Origin: Gammaproteobacteria bacterium
GTDB lineage: Bacteria > Pseudomonadota > Gammaproteobacteria > Burkholderiales > Burkholderiaceae_D
Direction: 5' to 3'
Length of the DNA: 44,580 nucleotides
Assembly: GCA_903970185.1 (NCBI GenBank)
Contig: CAJCIC010000104.1
Span: 1-44,580, forward strand
Positions within the stretch are counted from its first letter, which is position 1, and every line of letters starts with the position of its first letter. The notes beneath the pieces were generated by a model that was not told the origin of the DNA, ran no database searches, and saw nothing but the letters and a program-made list of their open reading frames with translations. A program made the translations under genes and the position numbers. Shown piece by piece: positions 16,264 through 25,273 of this stretch.

Positions 16264-16529
16264 GCGCCATTTAGGAACTTCGTCGTTGTCCGCGGCCGGC
16301 GCCACGCCAGGCCGTCGGAGCAAGTTGGATCAATATCAATGAACGCCGGATCGACTCTGCTTGGGCTTGCTCGCAGGCTGAGTCGCGTCCTGCAGGGCGT
16401 TTTGCCAAACCGGGTCCAACGCGACTTTCGCGTGCGCGATGGCAGTTGCATGCCGGATTCGTTGAAGGCGAACCCCGAACGCGCGATAATCGTCCCTTCG
16501 GGGCGAATGTCCGCCGACTGGAGACAAAC
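16264..16529. other. Gap before the class II aldolase gene
   Basis: No recognisable gene; a 65-codon frame at 16339-16536 lacks a ribosome-binding site. A short CCC/GGG hairpin (CCCTTCGGGG) lies near 16495 in what is probably the aldolase leader, without a U-tract. Confidence 0.4.
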
Positions 16530-17297
16530 ATGCTGAAAACCGTATCCGCGGGCGATAGCGCCGCCCGCTACTCAGAAGAGGAATGGCAGACCCGTGTCGA
16601 TCTGGCGGCCGCCTACCGTCTGGTCGCCCTGTTCAAGTGGGACGACCTGGTGTTCACGCACATCACCGCACGCGTACCCGGCAGCCACGAGCATTTCCTC
16701 ATCAACCCCTACGGCATGATGTTCGAGGAAATCACCGCGTCCAGCCTCGTCAAGATCGACATGGCCGGCAACAAGGTCGAGGATTCGCCCTGGCCTGTCA
16801 ATCCGGCCGGCTTCACCATCCATTCGGCGGTTCACGCAGCGCGCCACGACATCCAGTGCGTGATGCACACGCATACCTTGAACGGCATTGCCGTCTCCGC
16901 CCAAAAAGGCGGCCTGCTGCCGATCTCGCAGCAGTCGATCTTCGTGCTTGGGGACCTTGGCTATCACGACTATGAAGGTGTGGCGCTAAGGGACGATGAA
17001 AAGCCACGCCTGGTCCACGATCTTGGCCATGCCTCGTACCTGATGCTGCGTAACCATGGCCTTCTCACGGTCGGCCGCACCACCGCCGAAGCCTTCCAGC
17101 GGATGTACCTGTTCGAAACCAGCTGCGCGATTCAGCTGCGTGCCCAGGCCGGCGGCGAATTGATCCCGATCGCGCAGGGCATCATCGATACCGCGCAGGA
17201 ACAGTCGCGCGTGGCCACCAAGGGCCAGGGCGCAAATCTCGTCTGGCCCGGCTTGTTGCGTCGACTTGACCGTGCCGATCCTTCCTACAAGACCTGA
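16530..17297 (+). CDS. Class II aldolase/adducin family protein
   Basis: The 255-residue cytoplasmic protein belongs to the Zn-dependent class II aldolase/adducin fold (AraD/FucA-like). Diagnostic segments are the N-terminal HITARVPG, the phosphate-binding-like NPYGMMFEEITASSLVKID, the metal ligands in MHTHT, and LRNHGLLTVG with the third ligand. Length is normal. Adducin-like members of this branch often have unknown substrates, so a sugar-phosphate or hydroxy-acid carbon-carbon lyase role is only a family-level guess. GGAG ends 6 nt before ATG 16530; the same frame opens upstream at 16446 but without a ribosome-binding site. Confidence 0.88.
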   Translation: MLKTVSAGDSAARYSEEEWQTRVDLAAAYRLVALFKWDDLVFTHITARVPGSHEHFLINPYGMMFEEITASSLVKIDMAGNKVEDSPWPVNPAGFTIHSAVHAARHDIQCVMHTHTLNGIAVSAQKGGLLPISQQSIFVLGDLGYHDYEGVALRDDEKPRLVHDLGHASYLMLRNHGLLTVGRTTAEAFQRMYLFETSCAIQLRAQAGGELIPIAQGIIDTAQEQSRVATKGQGANLVWPGLLRRLDRADPSYKT

Positions 17298-17357
17298 CCT
17301 GCGCCCGGTTGGTCCAGACGCGCTCACGCGTGCTGCATCGGCACGCGCATTTTCCCT

Positions 17358-20300
17358 GTGCCGGGGGCGGCCCGCAAGCCGGTGACTACGCCGAGCACCC
17401 GCGCGGTCAACGAGCGTTTTCGCATCGCGCTCGAATCGACGCGAATGGTCGTCTTCGAATGGTCGATCCCCGATGATCAGTTCCGGATGGATGGCCACGG
17501 CCTCGTTTTGCCTAGCGATCCGGAATTCGAGAAAATCGGCTCGAGCGCTGAGCTCAGTCGCCTGATTCATCCCGACGACCTGGCCCTCTCGCAGCGCCGC
17601 ACCGTCGAGGCGCTCAAGGGCAGCGACAAGCCCTCTGAGCTTTACCAGTTCGAATGCCGCATCGCCACACCCGACCAGGGCTGGCTCTGGGTCGAGATGG
17701 TCGGACGCGTCGTCGAGCGCGACAGCGACGGTCGTGCGTTGCGCATTATCGGCACGCTTCGCGATACCTCGCAACGAAAGCATGCAGACCAGCAAATCGA
17801 GCGGCTGAAGAAACTCTACAGCGCGTTGATCGCAACCGGCCAGGCCATCGTGCGCAGCGAATCCAAGGAGCAGCTGTTCACCGAAATCTGCCGCATCGCG
17901 GTCGACGCCGGGGGTTTCGGCCTGGCCTGGATTGGCATGATCGGAGATGAGCGGCGCATCGTCCCGGTCGCGTCCTACGGCGGGCCGCTCGAGTACCTCG
18001 ACAACCTGAAGGTCTACGCCGATCCGACCATGGCGCTTGGCCGCGGACCGGCTGGCCGCGCGATCACCTCGGACGCGCCAAGCATCTGGAATCGCTTCCT
18101 CGAGGAGAGCGGATCTGCGCCCTGGGCCGACGCCGCGCGCCAAGCGGCGTTCCAGGCGGTCGCAGGCTTTCCGATCCGCCGCGCGCAGGTGCCCTGCGGC
18201 GCGCTCACGCTGTATTCGTTCCAGCTCGACCATTTCGATGACGCCTACGTGCAGCTGTTGCAGGAGATGGCCGATGACATCTCCTTTGCCATCGACAATT
18301 TCGACCGCGAACACGAGCGGCTGGAAATGCAGCGCGCCCTAAGTGAAAGCGAGGCGCAGCAGCGCGCCGTGATGCACGCGGCGCTTGACTGCATCATTGC
18401 GCTCGATGCGCACGGCCGCATCGTGCATTTCAATCCCGCCGCCGAGAGGACGTTTGGTGTCGCAGCCGCGATGGCCATTGGCAGAGATTTTGTCGACCTG
18501 CTGATTCCGGAACGCCTGCGCCACGACCTCAGCGCCAAGATCACGAGCGTTGCGCAAACGCCCGGGCTTGCCAGTCACCGCACCAAGGCCGTGGCGCGTC
18601 GCCACGATGGCAAGGAACTGCCGGTCGAGATTGCCATGACGTCAATCGAAGTCCAGCAAAGCACGCTCGTGACCTTGCATCTGCGCGACATCTCCGAGAT
18701 CGAGCGCAGCGAAGCCTTGCTGCAGGAGCACGCCCTGCGCTACCGCCAGCTGGTGGAGCGTTCACCCGAGCCGGTGCTGGTGCACCGGGCCGGTGTCATG
18801 CTGCTCGTCAACGTCGCCTGCATGCGCCTTTTCGGCGCGACCCAGGAAGAAGAATTGCTAAGCCGCAACGTCGCCGAGCTGATCAAGCACGAAGACCTGG
18901 CGGCTTTCAATGCACTGGCAGAAAGCGCCGATTCGGTCGCAACCAGGTCCGGGGATTTTCTCGAGCAGACCTGGTATGCGCTTGACGGCAGCGAACGCAT
19001 TGTCGAGGTCGCAGGCAGCCAGCTCGACTATGCCGGCAGCCCCGCAATCCAGGTGGTGCTGCGCGACGTGACGCAGCGCAAGCACAGCGAATCGCTGCAG
19101 GCCGCGCAAAACCACGTGCTGGGCCTGATCGCGCAAGGCGCCGACCTGTCCTTGATCATGCGCACGCTGGTGGACCACATCGAGGCGCATGCGCCGCGCG
19201 CGCGCTGCAGCGTGATGGTGCTTGACCCGACCGGAACCATGCTCACGCAGCTGACCGCACCGAGTTTCTCGCGCGCCTTTTGCGATGCGGTCGAAGGCAC
19301 GCCGCTGTCCGATAGCGACGGTATCTGTGGCGTCGCTGCCTTTCGCTGCGAACCGGTGATCGTAGCCGATGTCGAGCATGATCCCCTGACGCGTCACTGG
19401 ATCGGCCTTGCCCATGATGAACACATCGCCGCGTGTTCGTCCTGGCCCGTGATGGGCCGGCAAGGCCAGCTGCTTGGCACCATCGCGCTTTATTTTCGCA
19501 CGCCTGCTGCACCCAATCCGACCGAGCTGTCGCTGGTTGCCATCTGCACCGATCTCGCCGGCATCGCCATCGAGAGTCGCGTCGCCGAGGAACGCATCCG
19601 TTTTCTTGCCCACTACGACGAGTTGACGTCGCTGCCCAATCGCTTTCTTTTCAATCAGCTGCTTGAGACCGCCCTGGCGAGGGCGGAGCGCCGCGGCCAC
19701 AAGATCGCCGCGCTGTTTCTCGATCTTGACCGCTTCAAGAATATCAACGATACGCTTGGCCACGCCGTGGGCGACCAGGTCCTGCGCGAAATCTCCGGGC
19801 GCTTTCGCGCAGCGGTGCGCACCACCGACCAGCTCGCGCGCATGGGGGGTGACGAATTTTTCCTCCTGATCGATGACATTGACGACGTCTCGATCGTCAT
19901 CGACGTGGCACGGCGCGTCCTTGCCGAGGCGTCGCGACCGTTTTTTGCCGGAGCCGAGGAGTGCCAGCTTTCGGCGAGCATCGGCATCTCGCTTTATCCC
20001 GAGGACGGCCGCGATGCCGAGACACTGCTGAAAAATTCGGATATCGCCATGTACCGCGCCAAGAGCCTTGGCAAGAACAACTTCCAGTTCTACTCGGCGA
20101 CCAAGAATATCCACACCGTCGAGCGGCTCGCGCTCGAGGGACGGCTGCGGCGCGCCATCGACAACCATGAGTTCGTCTTGCACTACCAGCCACGCGTGCA
20201 TCTTGACGAGGGTTGCGTCACGGGGGTTGAGGCGCTCTTGCGCTGGCGCCATCCCGAACGCGGCATGGTCTCACCCCTCGAATTCATCCCGATCGCCGAA

Positions 20301-20897
20301 GAAACCGGCCTGATCGTCGCGCTTGGGCACCAGGTCCTGTCCATGGCGCTTAGCGATGCCAAGCGCCTGCCGCTGATCAATTCGGCACCCATTCGGGTGG
20401 CAGTGAATCTTTCCACGCGCCAGCTCGACGATGTCAACCTGGTCCGCGACATCAGAGAGTTGCTCGCGCAAAACAACCTTGAAGCCAGCCGCATCGAACT
20501 CGAGATCACCGAGACCATGCTGATCCACAACCCGGATCATGCTGAAATCGTCATCAATGACCTGCACCAGCTCGGGCTTGGCGTCTCGCTTGACGACTTC
20601 GGCACGGGATACTCTTCGCTCACATACCTGAAACGCTTCCCGCTCGCGGCCGTCAAGATCGACCGCTCGTTCATCAAGGACCTGCCCTCGGACCTGAACG
20701 ATCTGGCCATTGCCGAGGCGATCATCGCAATGGCGCATGCGCTGGATTTGAAGGTGGTCGCCGAAGGCGTGGAGACCAAGGCTCAGGTCGCGGCCTTGCG
20801 ACGCCTGGGCTGCGACGAATATCAGGGATTCATCTACAGCCAGCCGGTCCCCTTCGAGGAGCTGCTGAAACTTCTCTCCGAGGCTGTCACGGTGTGA
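17358..20897 (+). CDS. PAS/GAF sensor protein with GGDEF and EAL domains
   Basis: The 1179-residue protein links sensing to cyclic-di-GMP turnover. In order I see a PAS_3-like domain (to ~140, ending IIGTLRDTSQRK), GAF (~150-310), two PAS domains (~325-450 and ~455-575, each ending in an LRD(I/V)(S/T) segment), a second GAF (~580-740), GGDEF (~750-910) and EAL (~925-1175). The cyclase site is the canonical RMGGDEF near 828, with an intact I-site RTTD five residues upstream. The phosphodiesterase side keeps EALLRW, NLSTRQL, EITETML, DDFGTGYSSL and EGVET. Both activities look intact. No transmembrane segment is seen, so it is cytoplasmic. The GTG start has no clear ribosome-binding site. Confidence 0.93.
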   Translation: MPGAARKPVTTPSTRAVNERFRIALESTRMVVFEWSIPDDQFRMDGHGLVLPSDPEFEKIGSSAELSRLIHPDDLALSQRRTVEALKGSDKPSELYQFECRIATPDQGWLWVEMVGRVVERDSDGRALRIIGTLRDTSQRKHADQQIERLKKLYSALIATGQAIVRSESKEQLFTEICRIAVDAGGFGLAWIGMIGDERRIVPVASYGGPLEYLDNLKVYADPTMALGRGPAGRAITSDAPSIWNRFLEESGSAPWADAARQAAFQAVAGFPIRRAQVPCGALTLYSFQLDHFDDAYVQLLQEMADDISFAIDNFDREHERLEMQRALSESEAQQRAVMHAALDCIIALDAHGRIVHFNPAAERTFGVAAAMAIGRDFVDLLIPERLRHDLSAKITSVAQTPGLASHRTKAVARRHDGKELPVEIAMTSIEVQQSTLVTLHLRDISEIERSEALLQEHALRYRQLVERSPEPVLVHRAGVMLLVNVACMRLFGATQEEELLSRNVAELIKHEDLAAFNALAESADSVATRSGDFLEQTWYALDGSERIVEVAGSQLDYAGSPAIQVVLRDVTQRKHSESLQAAQNHVLGLIAQGADLSLIMRTLVDHIEAHAPRARCSVMVLDPTGTMLTQLTAPSFSRAFCDAVEGTPLSDSDGICGVAAFRCEPVIVADVEHDPLTRHWIGLAHDEHIAACSSWPVMGRQGQLLGTIALYFRTPAAPNPTELSLVAICTDLAGIAIESRVAEERIRFLAHYDELTSLPNRFLFNQLLETALARAERRGHKIAALFLDLDRFKNINDTLGHAVGDQVLREISGRFRAAVRTTDQLARMGGDEFFLLIDDIDDVSIVIDVARRVLAEASRPFFAGAEECQLSASIGISLYPEDGRDAETLLKNSDIAMYRAKSLGKNNFQFYSATKNIHTVERLALEGRLRRAIDNHEFVLHYQPRVHLDEGCVTGVEALLRWRHPERGMVSPLEFIPIAEETGLIVALGHQVLSMALSDAKRLPLINSAPIRVAVNLSTRQLDDVNLVRDIRELLAQNNLEASRIELEITETMLIHNPDHAEIVINDLHQLGLGVSLDDFGTGYSSLTYLKRFPLAAVKIDRSFIKDLPSDLNDLAIAEAIIAMAHALDLKVVAEGVETKAQVAALRRLGCDEYQGFIYSQPVPFEELLKLLSEAVTV

Positions 20898-20909
20898 CGC
20901 GTGGCCCGC

Positions 20910-21494
20910 CTAGCCGCCGGTGGTTTGCGCAGGCGCGCTGCCCGCCGCCGGTGCCGGCTGCATTTTCTTCAGTGCGTCAAGCGTATTGGCGACGTGCTTG
21001 TCCGGATTCAGGCTGGTGTACTGATAGATCACCTTGCCGTCGGTACCGATCACGTAGGACACACGGTTGGCGTAGTCGGGCTTGAGCCAGAGCGTCGCAT
21101 CATAGGCCTTCATGATGCTCTGGTCCTCGTCGGCGGCGACGGCAAATTTGCTGCGGCATTCGCTCACCGAGAACTTGTTCAGGGTGTCGATATCGTCGTG
21201 AGACACGCCAATCACGGTCGCACCCAGCGCCTTGTACTGATCGACCGCTTCGGCAAAGTCGTGGGCCTCGATGGTGCAGCCATACGAGAACGCGGCCGGA
21301 TAGAAATACAGCACGACCGGGCCCTTTTTCAGGGCATCGGCCAGCGAAAACGTAAACACCTGTCCGCCAAGCGATGCTTTGGTTGTAAAGTTCGGGGCGG
21401 GGGCGCCGACGTCAAGTGCGGCCAGGGCCGACTGCGACATCAGAGCAACAGTTGCGGCACCAAGCCCCAGGGAAAGGCGTTTTCGAAGCGTCAT
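20910..21494 (-). CDS. Periplasmic peroxiredoxin (Bcp/PrxQ-like)
   Basis: The 194-residue protein has a signal peptide (RKRLSLGLGAATVALMSQ, cleavage after ALA). The mature part is an AhpC/TSA-type peroxiredoxin reducing peroxides. The peroxidatic Cys lies in FYPAAFSYGCTIEAHDF, fitting PxxxSxxC. PrxQ proteins normally have a second Cys five residues later, but here that position is His; the only other mature Cys is in SVSECRSKF, so the mechanism is 1-Cys or uses an atypical resolving Cys. AAGGA precedes ATG 21494 on the minus strand. It converges on the GGDEF/EAL gene and diverges from the phospholipase-D gene. Confidence 0.88.
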   Translation of the reverse strand: MTLRKRLSLGLGAATVALMSQSALAALDVGAPAPNFTTKASLGGQVFTFSLADALKKGPVVLYFYPAAFSYGCTIEAHDFAEAVDQYKALGATVIGVSHDDIDTLNKFSVSECRSKFAVAADEDQSIMKAYDATLWLKPDYANRVSYVIGTDGKVIYQYTSLNPDKHVANTLDALKKMQPAPAAGSAPAQTTGG

Positions 21495-21621
21495 TGGAAT
21501 ATCCTTTGATAGTGAAGGCCGAACGCGTGCTTGAGAGCCCGTCCGGACGGCCCAAAAAAAAGCCCCGAGAGGTCGCGAATTGCTCAATCATAGTCCGCAA
21601 ACGAAAGTCTTGCCGAACGCC

Positions 21622-23181
21622 ATGATCCGATTTGCCCGCTATTTTGCATTATTGTCGATAATTGCAATCACGTCCGGGTGTGCGACCCTGCCGCCCTATC
21701 GGCCGCAGCCAAAGGAAGTCGCGATCCCGCCATCGGCGACGGCTACGACGCTTGGCAAGATCGCAGCGCTGTCGTCGCCTGGCGACGAATTGACCGGCTT
21801 TCGCCTCATGCCGATTGGCGCTTTCGCGCTCGATACGCGCGTGCAGCTTGCGCAGCGCGCAGAGAAGACCCTTGACGTGCAGTATTACGTGCTCGCCGAC
21901 GATCGCACCGGCCGCTACCTGATGCGCGCATTGCGCGACGCAGCACTGCGCGGCGTGCGCGTGCGCATCCTGATGGATGACCTCTACGAAGGCGGCGAAG
22001 ACGACCTGCTGCTCGGCCTTGCAGCGACACCCAACGTCGAGATCCGGCTCTTCAATCCCTTCCCGGGCGGGCGGGCCGGGTTCGCATCGCGCTTCGTTGC
22101 CGCCGGACCGTTCGAGTTCGAGCATTTGCAGCATCGCATGCACAACAAACTGTTCATTGCCGACAATGCCATGGCGGTCGCGGGCGGGCGCAACATCGCC
22201 GACGAATACTTCATGCGCAGCGAATCGGAGAATTTCGTCGACCTCGACGTTTTCGTGTGCGGCTCGGTCGTGACCGAACTGTCCGATATCTTCGATACCT
22301 ACTGGAACAGCAAGTTCGTGCGACCGCTCGAAGATGTCGCCCATGCAAGCAAGCCGCACAACCAGCTGGTCGCCGACTTCAAGACCGCCATGAGTCCGGA
22401 GAATGCGCCCGTGCCGCAGGCCTTGCCGGCCAACGACCAGCTCGGCTACGGCCCGCTGCGCGACGACCTCGACGGCGGCCGGCTCGGACTGATCTGGGGC
22501 ATCGCCTTTGCCTATGCCGATCCGCCATCGAAAATCTCGCCTGAGGCCTCTGACGAGGAAACCGTCCAGTACAACCTGATCGAGCTGATGGAAGCGGCCA
22601 AGACGGAAGTACTGATTTCCTCGCCCTATCTGATTCCGGGCAAGACCGGCATGAACATGATGATCCACGACCGCAAGAACGGCGTGAGGGTTCGCATCAT
22701 GACCAACTCGCTGGCCTCGACCGACGAGCCGGTGGTGCACATCGGCTACGACCACTATCGCATTCCGATGCTCGAAAACGGTGTCGAGCTGTATGAACTG
22801 AGCACCGGGCGCATCAAGCGCGCCACGCGCCTTGGCGTTTTTGGCACGTCGATTGGCCGCCTGCACGCGAAGATCGCGGTGATCGATCGCCAGACCGTGT
22901 TTCTCGGCTCGATGAACTTCGATCCGCGCTCGGCCCACGAGAACACCGAGCTTGCCATCATTGCCGAGAACGGGCAGCTCGCGCGCGAGGTCGTGCGCGT
23001 GCTTGACATCGCCCAGTTTCAAAGCTGCTACAAGGTCCAGCTCGACAAGAACGGGCACTTGCAATGGGTCACGCCAGGGGACACTGACGCAGAAGTGCTC
23101 ACCGAAGAGCCGGATACGAGCTTTTGGAAACGCTTCGAGCTCAACCTGCTCTCGCCGCTTGCCCCCGAGGAGCTGCTCTAG
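21622..23181 (+). CDS. Phospholipase D-family lipoprotein (ClsC-like cardiolipin synthase)
   Basis: The 519-residue protein begins with a signal ending AITSGC, a lipobox near residue 18. It has two phospholipase D HKD motifs: HNKLFIAD near residue 174 (followed by GGRN) and HAKIAVID near 415 (followed by GSMNFDPRS). The two-HKD layout and length resemble ClsC (YmdC), which makes cardiolipin from phosphatidylglycerol and phosphatidylethanolamine at the envelope. An N-terminal lipid anchor is common in this branch. ATG 21622 is preferred over the frame opening at 21580 because it gives the signal peptide. Other phosphatidyl-transfer activities remain possible. Confidence 0.85.
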   Translation: MIRFARYFALLSIIAITSGCATLPPYRPQPKEVAIPPSATATTLGKIAALSSPGDELTGFRLMPIGAFALDTRVQLAQRAEKTLDVQYYVLADDRTGRYLMRALRDAALRGVRVRILMDDLYEGGEDDLLLGLAATPNVEIRLFNPFPGGRAGFASRFVAAGPFEFEHLQHRMHNKLFIADNAMAVAGGRNIADEYFMRSESENFVDLDVFVCGSVVTELSDIFDTYWNSKFVRPLEDVAHASKPHNQLVADFKTAMSPENAPVPQALPANDQLGYGPLRDDLDGGRLGLIWGIAFAYADPPSKISPEASDEETVQYNLIELMEAAKTEVLISSPYLIPGKTGMNMMIHDRKNGVRVRIMTNSLASTDEPVVHIGYDHYRIPMLENGVELYELSTGRIKRATRLGVFGTSIGRLHAKIAVIDRQTVFLGSMNFDPRSAHENTELAIIAENGQLAREVVRVLDIAQFQSCYKVQLDKNGHLQWVTPGDTDAEVLTEEPDTSFWKRFELNLLSPLAPEELL

Positions 23182-23208
23182 GCGCAGCCACCCTCGGCCG
23201 GCTCGCGG

Positions 23209-24108
23209 CTACTCGGCCAATGCGGGCGCAGCGCCTTTGGCATCGCTCGCCGTTTCCGACTCGGCGTAGGCGCGAGCGCCAAAGCGCAACGCCGAATGTT
23301 CGCGACGCGACTGCACGAGCGGATAGAACATCTCGGTGAACCAGCGTTCCTTTCCATACAGGTTGTCGTCTTGCAGGCCGACAGCCGGCGGATACTGGCG
23401 CGTGATCTTGGCCGTGCCAAACAGCACGTCCCAGAAAAACAGCAGGTTGCCGAAATTGCCCTTGTAGTGACCCACGCCATCGGCATTGGTCAGGGCGTGA
23501 TGCGCCCAGTGCGTGGCTGGCGTCGAGATGGTGCGCTCGACAATCCACATGACAGGCGAGAGCGCGCGCACGCGGTATAGCGGCTCGTCCCAGCGCCACG
23601 CACTATGCGCGCCAACGATGACGGCAAGCTTGACCAGAACGTAGACGGCGTAGACCTTGCCAAGGCCTAAGTAGACGAGAAGCGCCGCGATCCAGATGCC
23701 TGGCATCATCGCGTAGTAGAAAAAATTGTTGCGATAAGTCACGCGCAGGCTCATGTAGTGCGCGGTGTGATGGGCACGATGCAAGGGCCAAAGCAAGGGC
23801 GTATGCGATGCACGGTGCCAGAGGTACTGGGTGAGGTCATCGCCGATGAGCAGGAGCGCCACCATCGCCAATAGCGGCAGGTGCAAAAGTGCATCGTGCG
23901 AAGCCGGCATGAATGCCTGGCAGAGGGCGTTGGTGACGAGGATGATGAGCGGCTGCGTGATGGCGATGAGCGAGACGAACATGGCGAGCTCGAGCTTGGT
24001 ATCGTCAGGCGTCACCTGATAGCGCAAGGCGCGCTTGGAAGTCGCCTCGAGCAGGCCAAATCCGGCCATCACGATCAAGAGCAGCACGAGCTGCATTACC
24101 GAACCCAT
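23209..24108 (-). CDS. Sterol desaturase / fatty acid hydroxylase family protein
   Basis: The 299-residue inner-membrane protein has three or four hydrophobic segments and the di-iron histidine clusters of this family: HRASH, HRAHH and HWAHH, plus a fourth histidine region (H-Y-K). These enzymes use O2 to hydroxylate or desaturate lipid chains. No reductase gene is adjacent. GGAGGGG precedes ATG 24108 on the minus strand, which decides the start against an upstream frame opening at 24210. It converges on the phospholipase-D gene 27 bp away. Confidence 0.88.
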   Translation of the reverse strand: MGSVMQLVLLLIVMAGFGLLEATSKRALRYQVTPDDTKLELAMFVSLIAITQPLIILVTNALCQAFMPASHDALLHLPLLAMVALLLIGDDLTQYLWHRASHTPLLWPLHRAHHTAHYMSLRVTYRNNFFYYAMMPGIWIAALLVYLGLGKVYAVYVLVKLAVIVGAHSAWRWDEPLYRVRALSPVMWIVERTISTPATHWAHHALTNADGVGHYKGNFGNLLFFWDVLFGTAKITRQYPPAVGLQDDNLYGKERWFTEMFYPLVQSRREHSALRFGARAYAESETASDAKGAAPALAE

Positions 24109-24279
24109 CGCGTCCCCTCCGTATTTTTGTGCCGTGCCGAAAAACGCGGGCAGCGGGTTGCTGTGCCGGGCACAGCCTCGCCAATTATAGGCGCGACGCC
24201 GCCGGTGCAACGCAAGTCCCGTGGCGCCGGATACCGGCCGCTAAGCGCGAGGGGCCTTATCGCGCCGGGCGCAGTTTCG

Positions 24280-25218
24280 CTAGATTTCCAGGAGGTCGCG
24301 ACCGACGATGATCTGGCCCGTGAAGTTGGCGCGCACCGGATCGGTCCAGGTCGCATCGTCAAGGACGATGCCGCCTGGCACAAAATGCGACAGCACCAGC
24401 GTCTTCACGCCCGCTTTTTGCGCGACCACGCCGAGTTGCTCGCAGGTGGTGTGCGCGGCCAGCAGGTGTTCGTGCAGGCGGACGGCATTGGGTTCCGCTG
24501 CAATCAGCTTGTCGATCGAGGGCAGGTGCATGACCTCGTGCACCAGAACGTCAGCGCCACTGGCAAGGCGAATCAGGTTGTCCGATGGCGTCGTGTCCCC
24601 TGAAATCACGATCGAGCGGTCCGCGCTGTCAAAGCGGTAGGCAAAGGCCGGGACCACCGGCGGGTGGTTGACAAGCGCCGAGCTCACCTTGACACGTTCG
24701 TCTTGCATGACAAGGCCTGGCGTTGTGAACTCATGCGCCATGATCAGCGGCGCAAGTGGCACGCGGCCCTCGTCGACGATGCGCGTCTGGATGTCATAGT
24801 CGTTGAGCTCCAGGAACAGCCTGGTCATGTTCACGAGGGGCGGCGGGCCATAGGTGTTGACCGGGTGGGCAAGATCGGTAGCCCAGGCGAGCAAGAGCAG
24901 ATTGCCGTAGTCGGCGTTGTGATCGGAATGCTGGTGCGTAATGAAGATGTCCTGGATCGACTTGAAGGGCAGCCCGGCCATGGCCATTTGGCGCGCAACG
25001 CCGTTGCCGCAATCGACGATATAGGTCGCATCGCCAATCACGATCGCCTGCGCCGGAGCCGAGCGCAGCTTCTTGGGTGTCGGGCCGCCGCCCGTGCCAA
25101 GCAGGATCAGGCGCATCCGGCTCGATGGCGCTGGCGCCTGTGCGCGCGCGCCCGCGAGCGCCGATACGGCCAACGTGCCTGCGAGTTTGAACATGCGTCG
25201 CCGTGACAGATCGATCAT
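24280..25218 (-). CDS. Exported MBL-fold metallo-hydrolase
   Basis: The 312-residue protein has a Tat-type signal (LSRRRMFKLAGTLAVSALAG, cleavage after ARA). The mature part is a metallo-beta-lactamase fold with ILLGTGGG, THQHSDHNADY (Zn ligands), ISGDTTPSD, EVMH and LSHFVPGG, the RNase Z/arylsulfatase (AtsA)-like branch. The substrate is unknown; periplasmic location argues against RNA processing. AAAGG precedes ATG 25218. It lies 55 bp downstream of the TPR gene on the same strand, so the two may share a transcript. Confidence 0.85.
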   Translation of the reverse strand: MIDLSRRRMFKLAGTLAVSALAGARAQAPAPSSRMRLILLGTGGGPTPKKLRSAPAQAIVIGDATYIVDCGNGVARQMAMAGLPFKSIQDIFITHQHSDHNADYGNLLLLAWATDLAHPVNTYGPPPLVNMTRLFLELNDYDIQTRIVDEGRVPLAPLIMAHEFTTPGLVMQDERVKVSSALVNHPPVVPAFAYRFDSADRSIVISGDTTPSDNLIRLASGADVLVHEVMHLPSIDKLIAAEPNAVRLHEHLLAAHTTCEQLGVVAQKAGVKTLVLSHFVPGGIVLDDATWTDPVRANFTGQIIVGRDLLEI

Positions 25219-25273
25219 TGCATGCCTTTCAAGGGATCCGCGTTCAAGCTGACCACGCCATGATACCCGTGCG

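Noticed and set aside
18858..20252. 464-codon minus-strand frame
   Set aside because: Shadow of the GGDEF/EAL gene in GC-rich DNA; no domain recognisable.
21649..23064. 471-codon minus-strand frame
   Set aside because: Shadow of the phospholipase D gene, His/Val/Asp-rich composition typical of antisense frames.
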